This document shows positions 35,203 to 44,009 of a stretch of 64,000 nt of DNA, piece by piece. The stretch is from Flavobacteriales bacterium (GTDB lineage: Bacteria; Bacteroidota; Bacteroidia; Flavobacteriales_F; PHOS-HE28). The notes beneath the pieces are model-generated. The model was not told where the DNA came from, did not search any database, and worked only from the letters and a program-made list of their open reading frames with translations. The stretch lies in contig JADJCX010000006.1 in NCBI GenBank assembly GCA_016703005.1, positions 62,001 through 126,000 of the forward strand. Direction: 5' to 3'. Positions within the stretch are counted from its first letter, which is position 1; each line of letters begins with the position of its first letter. The translations under genes were made by a program, and so were the position numbers.

Positions 35203-35637
35203 ATGAACACATCTCCTGCGGTCGATGATATGATGGAGGCCTATGCGGCTGACGCGGTGGATAACGCTCACCAAACCCTCGGTATCACGCTCGATTTCAC
35301 TTACGAAAGTGTAAGGCTCGTTGAGGACATTCTTAGTCAACCCCATCGCACCATTCCCCGCGGAGTCTGACGGTTCATCCGTCGAGGGCCGTCTCGAGAA
35401 ACCATGGATCTGATCTGCAAGATGTACGGCGGGTACATTGGGGAGGTGGTACGGAAAACCTCCGGCGGGACTTGGACATTCGAAGACGCTTTCGGATCAG
35501 GACCCTTCATCACATTGAACCTGTCGAGTGGAGCCAAGATCTTCCCGCCTTCGAAGGTGTGGAAACGGCTGAATTATGGTCCCGGTGATAACGTCTGGTC
35601 CTACTTCAAGGTCGTGACCGAGGAATTCCGAAAATGA
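35203..35637 (+). pseudogene. conserved hypothetical protein, interrupted by an in-frame stop
   Basis: The frame from ATG 35203 reads MNTSPAVDDMMEAYAADAVD, then VRLVEDILSQPHRTIPRGV and a TGA at 35368-35370. The same frame reopens and continues MDLICKMYGGYIGEVVRKTSGGTWTFED to FEEFRK-like text at 35637. Both halves belong to one family of about 145 residues that I recall with an acidic N-terminal helix and a K-M-Y-G-x-Y-I-G-E-V core. If one T near 35367 is removed and one G added near 35397, the middle reads DGSSVEGRLEETM, more protein-like than the present RFIRRGPSRE. So two compensating sequencing errors are possible; otherwise this is a nonsense-mutated gene. Function unknown. It overlaps nth by four bases. 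Confidence 0.6.
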
Positions 35638-36269
35638 CCCGCCCCGAAAAAGCCGCCTTCGTCTCTCGAAAGCTCGCTGAGCTCTACCCGCGCACTTCCA
35701 TCCCGCTCGATAACGAGGACCCGTTCACATTGCTGGTAGCGGTCGTGCTCAGCGCCCAATGCACCGACAAGAAGGTGAACGAGATCACGCCGCTGCTCTT
35801 CGCGAAAGCGCGCACGCCGCAGCAGATGGTGAAACTGGATGTGAAGGAGATCGAGGACATCATCCGCCCCTGCGGCCTGTCACCGATGAAGAGCAAGGGC
35901 ATCCATGGACTTTCGCGGATCATCCTCGAAAAGCACAAAGGCAAGGTGCCGAACACCTTCGCTGCGCTGGAAGCATTGCCCTCGGTCGGCCATAAGACAG
36001 CCAGCGTGGTAATGTCCCAAGCCTTCGGCTTTCCTGCGTTCCCTGTGGACACACACATCCATCGCCTTGCCTACCGCTGGACTTTGAGCACGGGCAAGAG
36101 TGTAGAGCACACCGAGGCCGACCTGAAAAAGCTCTTTCCGGAAGATTCATGGAACGCCTTGCACTTACGCATCATCTTCTTCGGCCGCGAACATTGCCCC
36201 GCGAAGGGGCATGATGCGCGGAAGTGTCCGATCTGTTCGCACATTGGCCGGGCAGAGCTGTTCAAGTGA
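35634..36269 (+). CDS. nth: endonuclease III
   Basis: 211-residue HhH-GPD DNA glycosylase/AP lyase for oxidised pyrimidines. It has LLVAVVLSAQCTDKKVNEITP, the helix-hairpin-helix LPSVGHKTASVVMSQAFG with the catalytic lysine, and FPVDTHIHRLAYRW with the catalytic aspartate. The C-terminal iron-sulfur region is EHCPAKGHDARKCPICSHIG: it has three cysteines spaced 9 and 2 apart, not the canonical C-x6-C-x2-C-x5-C, and the fourth is missing, so the [4Fe-4S] cluster may be absent or altered. It overlaps the previous gene by four bases and ends one base before the acyltransferase gene. Confidence 0.92.
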   Translation: MTRPEKAAFVSRKLAELYPRTSIPLDNEDPFTLLVAVVLSAQCTDKKVNEITPLLFAKARTPQQMVKLDVKEIEDIIRPCGLSPMKSKGIHGLSRIILEKHKGKVPNTFAALEALPSVGHKTASVVMSQAFGFPAFPVDTHIHRLAYRWTLSTGKSVEHTEADLKKLFPEDSWNALHLRIIFFGREHCPAKGHDARKCPICSHIGRAELFK

Positions 36270-36270
36270 T

Positions 36271-37143
36271 ATGAGCACCATCGGCTATTACATCGCCCTA
36301 CCCTTCCTCTACGGCATCTCGTTGCTGCCATTCCCGTTGCTCTATCTGCTCAGCGACTTCCTCTTCTTCATTCTCTTCCATGTGATCGGCTACCGGAAGG
36401 ATGTTGTAATGACAAACCTGCGCAACAGCTTCCCGGAAAAGAGCGAGAAAGAACTGCGCGGCATCATGAAGCGGTTTTATGGCTGGTTCTGCGACCTGAC
36501 GCTGGAGACCCTGAAGACACTGACCATCTCACCGGAAGCGGTGAAAGAGCGTGTTGCCTTCCCCGATGCACATGTGTTCAAACCTTTTGTTGATCGGAAG
36601 CAGAGTGTCATCATCGTTATGGGGCACTACGGCAACTGGGAGTTGGCCGGTGCGCGTTTCGCTGTTGAGCCGGGCCTGCATCAACTCATTGTCATCTACC
36701 ATCCACTGCAAAACCCGGACTTCGAAAGACTCATCGTCCGCATGCGCACGCGGTTGGGTAACCGGCTCTACAGCATGTCCGAAACGTTCAAAGCAATGGT
36801 GCGCGATCGCGCGCAACTAACGGCCACTGCCTTTATTGCCGATCAAACACCGGCACCTGAAACCGCGTACTGGACAACGTTCCTCAACCAAGACACACCC
36901 GTGTTCACGGGTACGGGCAAGATCGCGAACAAACTGGGCTATCCGGTGATCTACCTGTCGATCAGACAGCCACGCCGTGGACGGTACGAAATGTGCGCGG
37001 AAGTACTGGTGCCCGACCCCAAGAACACAACGGAGGAGGCGATCAACGAACTTCACACCCGACGGCTGGAAGCGGACATCCGCAATAAGCCCGACCTTTG
37101 GCTGTGGACACACCGCAGATGGAAGCACAAGCGACCCGCATAA
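36271..37143 (+). CDS. LpxL/HtrB-family lysophospholipid acyltransferase
   Basis: 290 residues from the ATG at 36271, one base after the nth stop. An N-terminal membrane anchor (IALPFLYGISLLPFPLLYLLSDFLFFILFHVIG) is followed by VVMTNLRNSFPEKSEKEL, then the catalytic H-x4-(D/E)-type motif in VIIVMGHYGNWELAGARFA (His and Glu) and FIADQTPAPETAYWTTFLNQDTPVFTGTGKIANKLGYPVIYL. The family adds secondary acyl chains to lipid A (LpxL/LpxM), and Bacteroidota members are usually annotated as lysophospholipid acyltransferases. The exact acceptor is inferred. The 3' end overlaps the desaturase gene by 25 bases. Confidence 0.88.
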   Translation: MSTIGYYIALPFLYGISLLPFPLLYLLSDFLFFILFHVIGYRKDVVMTNLRNSFPEKSEKELRGIMKRFYGWFCDLTLETLKTLTISPEAVKERVAFPDAHVFKPFVDRKQSVIIVMGHYGNWELAGARFAVEPGLHQLIVIYHPLQNPDFERLIVRMRTRLGNRLYSMSETFKAMVRDRAQLTATAFIADQTPAPETAYWTTFLNQDTPVFTGTGKIANKLGYPVIYLSIRQPRRGRYEMCAEVLVPDPKNTTEEAINELHTRRLEADIRNKPDLWLWTHRRWKHKRPA

Positions 37144-38138
37144 AGGACAAAACCCCGTTGGAGGGCAAGGACCTCATCCTGGCCACTCGACGCTTTGCCC
37201 ATGAACAGCGGGGCAAGAGTTGGATGCACTTGAGCGTGGCGCTGGTCGTAACTGTTGCCTTCTACTTCGGTGCGCTGCTGCTGCCGACTTGGTGGTTGAA
37301 GGCCATCAGTGGCGTGCTCGCAGGATTGGCACTTATCCGCATGTTCATTCTCTACCACGACCACCAGCACAAGAGCATTCTTAACCGCAGTGCCGGGGCA
37401 GGCGCCTTCTTCTGGTTCTTCGGCGTTTGGATGTTGAGCCCCCCGAGCATTTGGAAGCGCAGTCACGACCACCATCACAAGCACAACAGCAAGCTGTACA
37501 CCACCAGCATCGGTTCATTCCCGGTGGTAACTGTGGAGAAGTTCAGGTCGCTCACGCGCATGGAGCGGTTCACCTATCTCTTCATACGGCACCAGTTCGC
37601 TGTGGCCTTCGGCTACATTTTTGTCTTCATCATCGGCATGTGCCTCAATTCCTTCATCAGCAACCGCACGCGCCATTGGGATAGCGTGCTCACGCTTGTA
37701 TTCCATGCCGCTTTGGGATGGGTGAGCTGGTATTTCTTCGGTTGGCAGGGCTTGGTGTTCGCCTTCTTTCTCCCCTTCTTGGTCACCTTCGCGTTGGGCA
37801 GTTACCTGTTCTATGCCCAGCACAACTTCCCAGGAACAGTGTTCGCCGACAAGGACGGCTGGACCTACGTGAAGGCCGCCATGGACAGTAGTAGCTTCAT
37901 GGAGATGAACCCGGTGATGCAATGGTTCACGGGCAACATCGGCTTCCACCACGTTCACCATTTGAACGCGCACATCCCGTTCTATCGCCTCCCCGAAGCG
38001 CATAACGCAATACCGGAACTCGTTCGCGCAAAACGCACTTCGCTGCGCCCCCGGGATATCATCCGTTGCTTCCGCCTGAAGGCCTGGGATCCAGCGCAGC
38101 AGCGCATGGTCGGCCGTCGCGAGCTCTTTGGGCGATAG
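37119..38138 (+). CDS. membrane fatty acid desaturase
   Basis: 339 residues from the ATG at 37119 (MEAQATRIKDKTPLEG). The three histidine boxes that bind the di-iron centre are YHDHQHKS, HDHHHKHNS and HHVHHLNAHIPFYRLPEAH. Hydrophobic segments lie around 38-95 and 150-215. The layout is that of acyl-lipid desaturases, which introduce double bases into membrane fatty acyl chains using O2. It probably sets membrane fluidity. It overlaps the LpxL-like gene, so the two are coupled. Regiospecificity cannot be read from sequence. Confidence 0.88.
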   Translation: MEAQATRIKDKTPLEGKDLILATRRFAHEQRGKSWMHLSVALVVTVAFYFGALLLPTWWLKAISGVLAGLALIRMFILYHDHQHKSILNRSAGAGAFFWFFGVWMLSPPSIWKRSHDHHHKHNSKLYTTSIGSFPVVTVEKFRSLTRMERFTYLFIRHQFAVAFGYIFVFIIGMCLNSFISNRTRHWDSVLTLVFHAALGWVSWYFFGWQGLVFAFFLPFLVTFALGSYLFYAQHNFPGTVFADKDGWTYVKAAMDSSSFMEMNPVMQWFTGNIGFHHVHHLNAHIPFYRLPEAHNAIPELVRAKRTSLRPRDIIRCFRLKAWDPAQQRMVGRRELFGR

Positions 38139-38203
38139 TTCAACTACTTAATGCGAAAGCCCCCGCACCGGACAGTGAAAGGGCTCTCGTCAAATGGTCG
38201 TGC

Positions 38204-38377
38204 TCAGTTGAGGACGATGCGGACCTTACCAATGGGAGGGGCGTCCACAATACGCAGTGCTTTTGAGTAGCCCAGAATGGCTTGCAGCGTTTCCGGGCGT
38301 GGTCCGGCGTGCGGGTCGAGGTTCAAGAGGTTCCGAAGATCACGCGTTGGACGTTTACGAAGGGTAGAATTCCTCAT
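38204..38377 (-). CDS. small conserved-looking protein downstream of the sigma factor
   Basis: 57 residues from the ATG at 38377 (MRNSTLRKRPTRDLRNLLNL). The C-terminal part, PETLQAILGYSKALRIVDAP and a KVRIVLN end, resembles small Bacteroidota proteins of the form 'ETLxxILxYSKAL...VxxVLN' that I recall near ECF sigma genes. The function is unknown. It is on the same strand and 160 bp downstream of the sigma factor stop. A 20-base element shared with the sigma gene leader lies 48 bases upstream of its start. A longer frame to 38509 exists but is less protein-like before residue 45. Confidence 0.55.
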   Translation of the reverse strand: MRNSTLRKRPTRDLRNLLNLDPHAGPRPETLQAILGYSKALRIVDAPPIGKVRIVLN

Positions 38378-38425
38378 GCGGGAAATGTTGGTTTGTGGTC
38401 TATGAACGGCTTTGTTGCTCCGATC

Positions 38426-38445
38426 ATTGCATACCCCGTGAAAAT
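38426..38445 (-). promoter_or_regulatory. copy A of a 20-bp element shared with the sigma factor leader
   Basis: Plus strand ATTGCATACCCCGTGAAAAT. It matches 17 of 20 bases with the element at 39297-39316. It lies between the sigma gene and the small downstream gene, 49 bases upstream of the small gene's ATG. A 14-bp perfect palindrome CGCGACCGGTCGCG (38448-38461) is directly upstream of it in the minus direction. Confidence 0.5.
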
Positions 38446-38537
38446 CGCGCGACCGGTCGCGATCCATGTCCAAAACCAAGTGGCGAGCAAGCAGGGCCAT
38501 ACCCGCCAACTCGCCACCAGACCAGTGCGGCCGTCGG

Positions 38538-39149
38538 CTACACCCGCTCCAAGATCATTTCGTGCTTATCGATGAGCTTCCGCATGTTGATGAGCGCATA
38601 ACGCATACGGCCCAAGGCAGTATTGATGCTCACATCGGTATGGTCCGCGATCTCCTTGAAACTCATGTTCAAGTAGGTGCGCATGATCACCACCTCGCGC
38701 TGTTCACCGGGGAGTTGGTCTATGAGGCGACGAACGTCCTCATCGATCTGCACGTTCACCATGCGTTGCTCAACATTCTTGTCGGGCTGGCAAACGGTGG
38801 CGAACACATCGTGTTCCTCGTTGCTCCGCTGCATAGGCATCTTCTTATTGCGGCGGAAGTGGTCGATGACCAGATTGTGCGCAATACGCATCACCCATGG
38901 CAAGTACTTGCCTTCCTCGTTGTACTTACCGCCCTTCAGTGTGTTCACCACCTTGATGAACGTTTCCTGAAAGAGGTCCTCGGTGGCTTCCCGCTCGCGC
39001 ACCATCAGGTAGATGTGGCTCCACACCTTCCTTTTGTGGCGATGCAGCAGGGTTTCGAACGCGTGTTCGTTGCCCTGCACATAGAGCACCACGAGTTCAG
39101 TATCGGACAGTTGCCCCGACGGATCGGGGCGAAGACGCTTTACCAGCAT
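38538..39149 (-). CDS. ECF-type RNA polymerase sigma factor (RpoE/SigW-like)
   Basis: 203 residues. Region 2: GNEHAFETLLHRHKRKVWSHIYLMVREREATEDLFQETFIKVV with the -10 binding helix, then PWVMRIAHNLVIDHFRRNKK. Region 4: LPGEQREVVIMRTYLNMSFKEIADHTDVSINTALGRMRYALINMRK, a helix-turn-helix that reads the -35 element. The linker is longer than average (about 105-130). No anti-sigma gene with a transmembrane segment is adjacent, so control may be at expression level. A 317-bp leader upstream, up to uvrA, contains a -7 promoter element and the repeated 20-bp element. Confidence 0.92.
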   Translation of the reverse strand: MLVKRLRPDPSGQLSDTELVVLYVQGNEHAFETLLHRHKRKVWSHIYLMVREREATEDLFQETFIKVVNTLKGGKYNEEGKYLPWVMRIAHNLVIDHFRRNKKMPMQRSNEEHDVFATVCQPDKNVEQRMVNVQIDEDVRRLIDQLPGEQREVVIMRTYLNMSFKEIADHTDVSINTALGRMRYALINMRKLIDKHEMILERV

Positions 39150-39296
39150 GACCTTCCCTTTAGGTTAGAACAGAGGAGCAGGGTAGAGGTCTATGCGTTG
39201 GCGTCGGGTTTAGGTGTACGGGGGAAGAATTCCTTTTCAGGCCTTTGGACGGAATACAGACCGGTCCGGTTGCTTTAACGAATGGTTTTGGGCCTT

Positions 39297-39316
39297 ATTG
39301 TGTGCCCCGTGAAAAT
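39297..39316 (-). promoter_or_regulatory. copy B of a 20-bp element shared with the region downstream of the sigma gene
   Basis: Plus strand ATTGTGTGCCCCGTGAAAAT, 17 of 20 bases identical to copy A at 38426-38445. It lies about 148 bases upstream of the sigma gene ATG and downstream of the TACATTTG -7 element, so it would be inside the leader RNA if that promoter is used. It could also be a promoter for another sigma factor. Confidence 0.5.
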
Positions 39317-39330
39317 TTCTTGGAGCGACC

Positions 39331-39338
39331 CAAATGTA
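39331..39338 (-). promoter_or_regulatory. -7 promoter element for the ECF sigma gene
   Basis: Minus-strand TACATTTG, an exact TAnnTTTG match, 182 bases upstream of the sigma factor ATG. It would give a long leader of about 170 bases. Confidence 0.45.
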
Positions 39339-39466
39339 GGCCGATATCCGGGAATCCCGCAAGCCGCTCCCGCCTATTGGGTGGAACCTTTGGTCCTTCT
39401 GATACATGTCCACCGGTAGCTTCGCGCCCCACTATCGAAAAGTTTCGGGGTGCAGAGAGTGATCAG

Positions 39467-42303
39467 ATGCCAAAAACGATAGGAACCGTGGATAGAGCCA
39501 CAATGGTGGCGGCTACCGGCAGGCCAAAGGGAGTCATTCGCGTGGAGGGTGCCCGGGTGCATAACCTGAAGAACATCTCGGTCGACATCCCGCGCGGTAA
39601 ACTCACTGTTGTAACCGGTCTCAGCGGTAGCGGCAAAAGCAGCTTGGCATTCGACACGCTTTACGCAGAAGGTCAACGGCGGTATGTGGAAAGCCTCAGC
39701 AGCTACGCCCGCCAGTTCATGGGCCGATTGGAAAAACCCGATGTGGACCGCATTCTGGGCATCAGCCCGGCCATAGCGATCGAACAGAAAGTCATTACCA
39801 GCAACCCCCGCAGTACAGTTGGCACGAGCACGGAAGTTTATGACCATCTGAAACTGTTGTTTGCCCGTATTGGGCGCACCTACTCCCCTATCAGCGGTGG
39901 GGAAGTGAAGCGTCATACGATAGCCGATGTGGTGAGTGCGGTCGATACCTATCCCTACGGAAGCAATGTCCTGATCGCATGCCCCATAGTGGTACCAGCA
40001 GGGCGCAGCACGCCTGAACACCTCGATGTGATCCAACAGCAGGGGTTCGCACGGATACATACGCCAGCGGGGATCGTCCGCATCGAAGAGGTCTTGGCGC
40101 AGAAGAAGACCCCGCCCGGGCCGTTCAACTTGGTGATCGACCGCATTTCGGTTGCCCCCGGTGACACGGAGAACGAGAGCCGCATAGCCGATAGCGTTGA
40201 AACCGCATTCCACGAAGGGCTCGGGGAACTGCTGCTCATCGGGGAAGAGGACGGCAAGGAGCGTCATCTGCTCTTCAGCGACAAGTTCGAGCTGGACGGG
40301 ATGAAATTCGACGAGCCCAGTACGAACCTATTCAGCTTCAACGACCCTGTGGGTGCTTGCCCGAAATGCGAGGGGTTCGGGAGCATCATCGGCATCGATA
40401 ACGACCTGGTGATCCCCAATAAAGCGCTCAGCGTGTACGATGAATGCGTCGCAGCTTGGAAGGGTGAGAAGCTCAGCGAATGGCGTGACTCGTTCATGGA
40501 GAAAGCCGCAGCGCATGGATTCCCGATCCACCGACCCTACCGCGAATTGACCAAGGAGCAACAGGACCTGCTCTGGCATGGCACCAAGGGCGTGAAGGGC
40601 ATCGACCAATTCTTTCTCTATTGTGAAGAGAAGAGCTACAAGATCCAGTACCGCGTGCTCATCAGCCGGTACCGCGGTAAAACCACATGCACCAGTTGTA
40701 TGGGCGAGCGCCTACGTCGCCCGGCGACCTATGTGAAGATCGCTGGCAGGCATATAGCTGAGTTGACACGAATGCCTGTGAAGGACTGTCTGGTCTTCTT
40801 CAGGGAATTGCAACTGGAAGCCAACGATGAGAAGATCGCTGCACGGCTCCTGAAAGAGATCACCAATCGTTTGGGATACCTGTGCGATGTGGGTCTTGGT
40901 TATCTCACGTTGGACCGTCGCAGCAATACACTGAGCGGTGGCGAAACGCAGCGCATCGATCTGGCCACGAGCCTCGGAAGCAGCTTGGTCGGTAGCATGT
41001 ACATACTGGATGAGCCCAGCATCGGTCTTCATTCCCGCGACACCCAGCGCCTGATCCATGTATTGCTGAAACTGCGAGACCTGGGCAACACGGTGATCGT
41101 GGTGGAGCACGACGAGGAAGTGATGCGTGCGGCGGACCACATCATCGATATGGGCCCCGCCGCCGGCACACACGGTGGCCAAGTGGTGTTCAGCGGAACA
41201 CATGCTGAACTGCTGAGCAGCGAAAGTCTGACAGCGCGCTACCTCACCGGGCGCGAGGTGATCCCCATCCCTGAGCGGCGCAGACCGTTCAAGGATTCGT
41301 TGTTGTTGCGCGGCGCCCGCGAGAACAACCTCAAAGGCATTGATGTGAAGTTCCCGCTGAATATGCTGGCATGCGTTACCGGCGTGAGCGGCAGCGGCAA
41401 GACCACGTTGGTGAAGCGCATCCTCTACCCTGCTCTCCGCCGTCAACTGGAAGGCTTCAGCGAGCGACCGGGTGAACACGCTGACCTGACAGGCGACCTG
41501 CAGCGGATCCAGGCCGTGGAGATGATCGACCAGAATCCGATCGGACGCTCATCGCGGAGCAATCCGGTTACCTATGTGAAAGCGTACGATGAAATACGCC
41601 AGCTCTTCAGCGAGCAGGATGTGGCGAAAGTGCGTGCATACAAGCCGAGCCATTTCAGCTTCAACGTGGACGGAGGGCGTTGCGAAGTGTGCCAAGGCGA
41701 AGGCGAGGTACACATCGAAATGCAGTTCATGGCCAACATCAACCTCACATGCGAGGCTTGCCATGGCAAGCGGTTCAAGGAGGAACTCTTGGACGTGAAG
41801 TTCGACGGGCGCGATGTGGCCGAAATACTGGACATGACAGTTGAGGATGCCGTTGCCTTTTTCTCCAAGCACAAGGAAACAAGCCACGCGGCCAACCGGG
41901 TGGTGAGCAAACTGCTGCCGCTGCAAGAAGTCGGCTTGGGCTACGTGAAGCTTGGCCAGAGCAGCAGTACGTTGAGCGGTGGTGAGGCGCAACGCATCAA
42001 ACTCGCCAGCTTCCTGACGAAGGGACAGGACGAAAGACCAACGCTCTTCATCTTCGATGAACCGACCACGGGACTTCACTTCCACGATATCGCCAAGCTG
42101 CTGAGCGCTTTGAACGCCCTGATCGCGAACGGACACAGCGCTGATCACCATCGAGCACAACGCCGAAGTGATCAAGTGCGGACTGGATAATCGACCTCGG
42201 TCCGGAAGGCGGAGATGGAGGGGGCAACTTGGTGTTCGAAGGCACACCGGAGGCGCTGAAACAATGCGCCAGCTCCTACACGGGAAAGGCGCTGAGGCTC
42301 TGA
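39467..42303 (+). CDS. uvrA: excinuclease ABC subunit A, two frameshifts near the C-terminus
   Basis: Damage-recognition ATPase of nucleotide excision repair, about 945 residues from the ATG at 39467 (MPKTIGTVDRATMVAATGRP). Motifs are Walker A TGLSGSGKSSLAFDTLYAEGQRRYVESLSSYARQF, the CPKCEGFG...CTSCMGERL zinc module, LSGGETQRIDLATSL, second Walker A VTGVSGSGKTTLVKRIL, the CEVCQGEGEVHIEMQFM...CEACHGKRF zinc module, and LSGGEAQRIKLASFL with FIFDEPTTGLHFHDI. The frame breaks at about 42138 and again at about 42179. Restoring a GC dinucleotide at each site gives GHSALITIEHNAEVIKCADW, then DLGPEGGDGGG and KALRL with a TGA at 42301-42303. Confidence 0.93.
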
Positions 42304-42319
42304 TCGTCCTGTTCTATCC

Positions 42320-43906
42320 TCATTTGGATCGCAGCACGCTGAACTTCTTGTCCAGCGGATCCAATTCGAACAACCGCTCGAAGAATGCCTGACCCTGCTC
42401 GATGTAGTACGGTATGAAGTTATCCCGGCGCTCCTGCAACCCGCCACCAGGCAGGAGCCGATCATGCAGTTTTGTGAGACGCTGTAACGCCAGTTCCTGC
42501 TCGCGCTTTGCGGCGCGCAACAACTTTCCCTCGATCGACTCCAAGCCCTTCATTGCCTTTTGGGCTTCTCCGCGCACGCTGCCTTCGAGCGTTGGATCAG
42601 CGGCTTTGGCGCGGATCGCCAACGTTTCGTACAGCTCGACCAGTGCCTTCCTCTGGGGTGCCAGATCAGTATCGATCGTGCTAAGGCGCGCAGCCAATTC
42701 GGCGCTCAGTTGGTCGGTGGGCCTGAACACATCCTCAACGCTCAGCCCAAGCTGTTGCATTCGGTCCGAGTCCGTTGCGGTGAGAAAAAGCGCGCTCGTG
42801 CGCAAACACACCACTGGCATGGGGACACGTAACCCTTGGAAAAGCCAGCGCAATTGCAACCAGTAAGCGACTTCACCGCCACCACCGACGTAGGCCACGT
42901 TCGGTAGCACGATCTCCTGATAAACCGGTCGCAACAGCACATTCGGACTGAAGACTTCAGGCGCTTGCTGGGCCAGGCCCAACAATTCATCGATACCGAG
43001 ATCGCCGTTCTCCCCGACCAGTTTGAAACGATCGCCGTCAGGTTCAATACGGCTGCGTGTGCTTTGGCCGAGCATGAACAGATTGATGCTGCGCACATGC
43101 GCTTGCTCCTTGTAGTGGGTCGCCAACTTTTCGTTCGCGTACTGCACCGTGCGTTCCGTCACTTGGTTCAGCAACTCTTCCTGGATCACTGGCGAGAAGA
43201 GCCGTTTCAGCGATGGGTCATCACCATCCACGCAAACGAGGCCGAAGCGGCCGAACAGTGCGTTAACGAAGGAGCGAGTGGCCTGCGCCAACGTTCGGTC
43301 CTCCCGGTAACACGCTCTCAGCAGCGAGCGCATTTCATCGGCTCGGGTGGTATCCCCGAGCAACGCGCTCAGTTCCGTCAACACGCTTTCCATGCCGACC
43401 AATTGCATGCGGCCCACGGCGCCAGCCGCTTCGCCTTTCCACTCCAGTTTCTTACCGAACACCCATGCATGGTCGATCTCGGCACGGTCGTGATCCTCCG
43501 TAGCCATCCAGAAGATCGGCACCACCGGCTTACCGGTGGTCCGCGACAGGTCCCGCGCCATCCGCACCGTGTTCATGATCTTCAACGGCACATAAAGCGG
43601 ACCGGTGAAGAGGCAGAGTTGATGGCCAGTGGTGATGGTCAACGTTCCGTCCTCGGCCAAGGCCGATAGGTTCCCTTTCACTTCCTCACCAATGGCAATA
43701 CCGGCGTATTGCCGATGCAACGCAGCGGTCAAGACTTGCCGCGATGACGCTGGAAACGTGCGCTCGCGCGCCGCTTGCAACAAACCCTCTTTATTGAAGG
43801 GGAACTGGCTGTGCTCGCGGAGGGGTTCGGCTTCCGCAAGGTGATCGAGAACGATGGGCTGAAAACGCCCCGTTACGGTGTAGTCCAACTGCTTCAAAGC
43901 GTGCAT
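42320..43906 (-). CDS. bshC: bacillithiol biosynthesis cysteine-adding enzyme BshC
   Basis: 528 residues from the ATG at 43906 (MHALKQLDYTVTGRFQPIVL). Family motifs are TLTITTGHQLCLFTGPLYVPLKI, PVVPIFWMATEDHDRAEIDH (HIGH-like and acidic site), FGLVCVDGDDPSLKRLFSPVIQEEL, NVLLRPVYQEIVLPNVAYVGGGGEVAYW and a C-terminal coiled coil followed by NFIPYYIEQGQAFFERLF. It ligates cysteine to GlcN-malate in bacillithiol synthesis, the low-molecular-weight thiol of many Bacteroidota and Firmicutes. BshA and BshB are not in this window. The longer upstream frame to 43999 is rejected. It is convergent with uvrA. Confidence 0.92.
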   Translation of the reverse strand: MHALKQLDYTVTGRFQPIVLDHLAEAEPLREHSQFPFNKEGLLQAARERTFPASSRQVLTAALHRQYAGIAIGEEVKGNLSALAEDGTLTITTGHQLCLFTGPLYVPLKIMNTVRMARDLSRTTGKPVVPIFWMATEDHDRAEIDHAWVFGKKLEWKGEAAGAVGRMQLVGMESVLTELSALLGDTTRADEMRSLLRACYREDRTLAQATRSFVNALFGRFGLVCVDGDDPSLKRLFSPVIQEELLNQVTERTVQYANEKLATHYKEQAHVRSINLFMLGQSTRSRIEPDGDRFKLVGENGDLGIDELLGLAQQAPEVFSPNVLLRPVYQEIVLPNVAYVGGGGEVAYWLQLRWLFQGLRVPMPVVCLRTSALFLTATDSDRMQQLGLSVEDVFRPTDQLSAELAARLSTIDTDLAPQRKALVELYETLAIRAKAADPTLEGSVRGEAQKAMKGLESIEGKLLRAAKREQELALQRLTKLHDRLLPGGGLQERRDNFIPYYIEQGQAFFERLFELDPLDKKFSVLRSK

Positions 43907-43983
43907 CCTTTTACGTGTTCCGGCTGGTACGGGGCCGCCGGAAGTGAGGCCGAAAGTAGCGGCGCTGCGATCGATCACCCCGT

Positions 43984-43991
43984 TACTTTCA
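43984..43991 (+). promoter_or_regulatory. -7-like element for the PNGase F-like gene
   Basis: TACTTTCA, close to TAnnTTYG (last base A), 18 bases before the ATG at 44010, in the gap divergent from bshC. Confidence 0.3.
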
Positions 43992-44009
43992 CGCCTCATT
44001 CAAAAGCAC

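Larger units (their letters stand above)
39150..39466. other. intergenic region between sigma factor gene and uvrA (divergent)
   Basis: 317 bases without a credible gene. It contains the 20-bp repeated element and a minus-strand -7 element for the sigma gene, both listed separately. The open frame that continues upstream from uvrA through this stretch to 39245 has no support. No clear uvrA promoter or LexA-like palindrome was recognised. Confidence 0.6.

Noticed and set aside
38448..38461. 14-bp palindrome CGCGACCGGTCGCG after the sigma gene as an operator or terminator
   Set aside because: It has no T tract and no second copy nearby. It is a possible site, but I see nothing that supports a function by itself.
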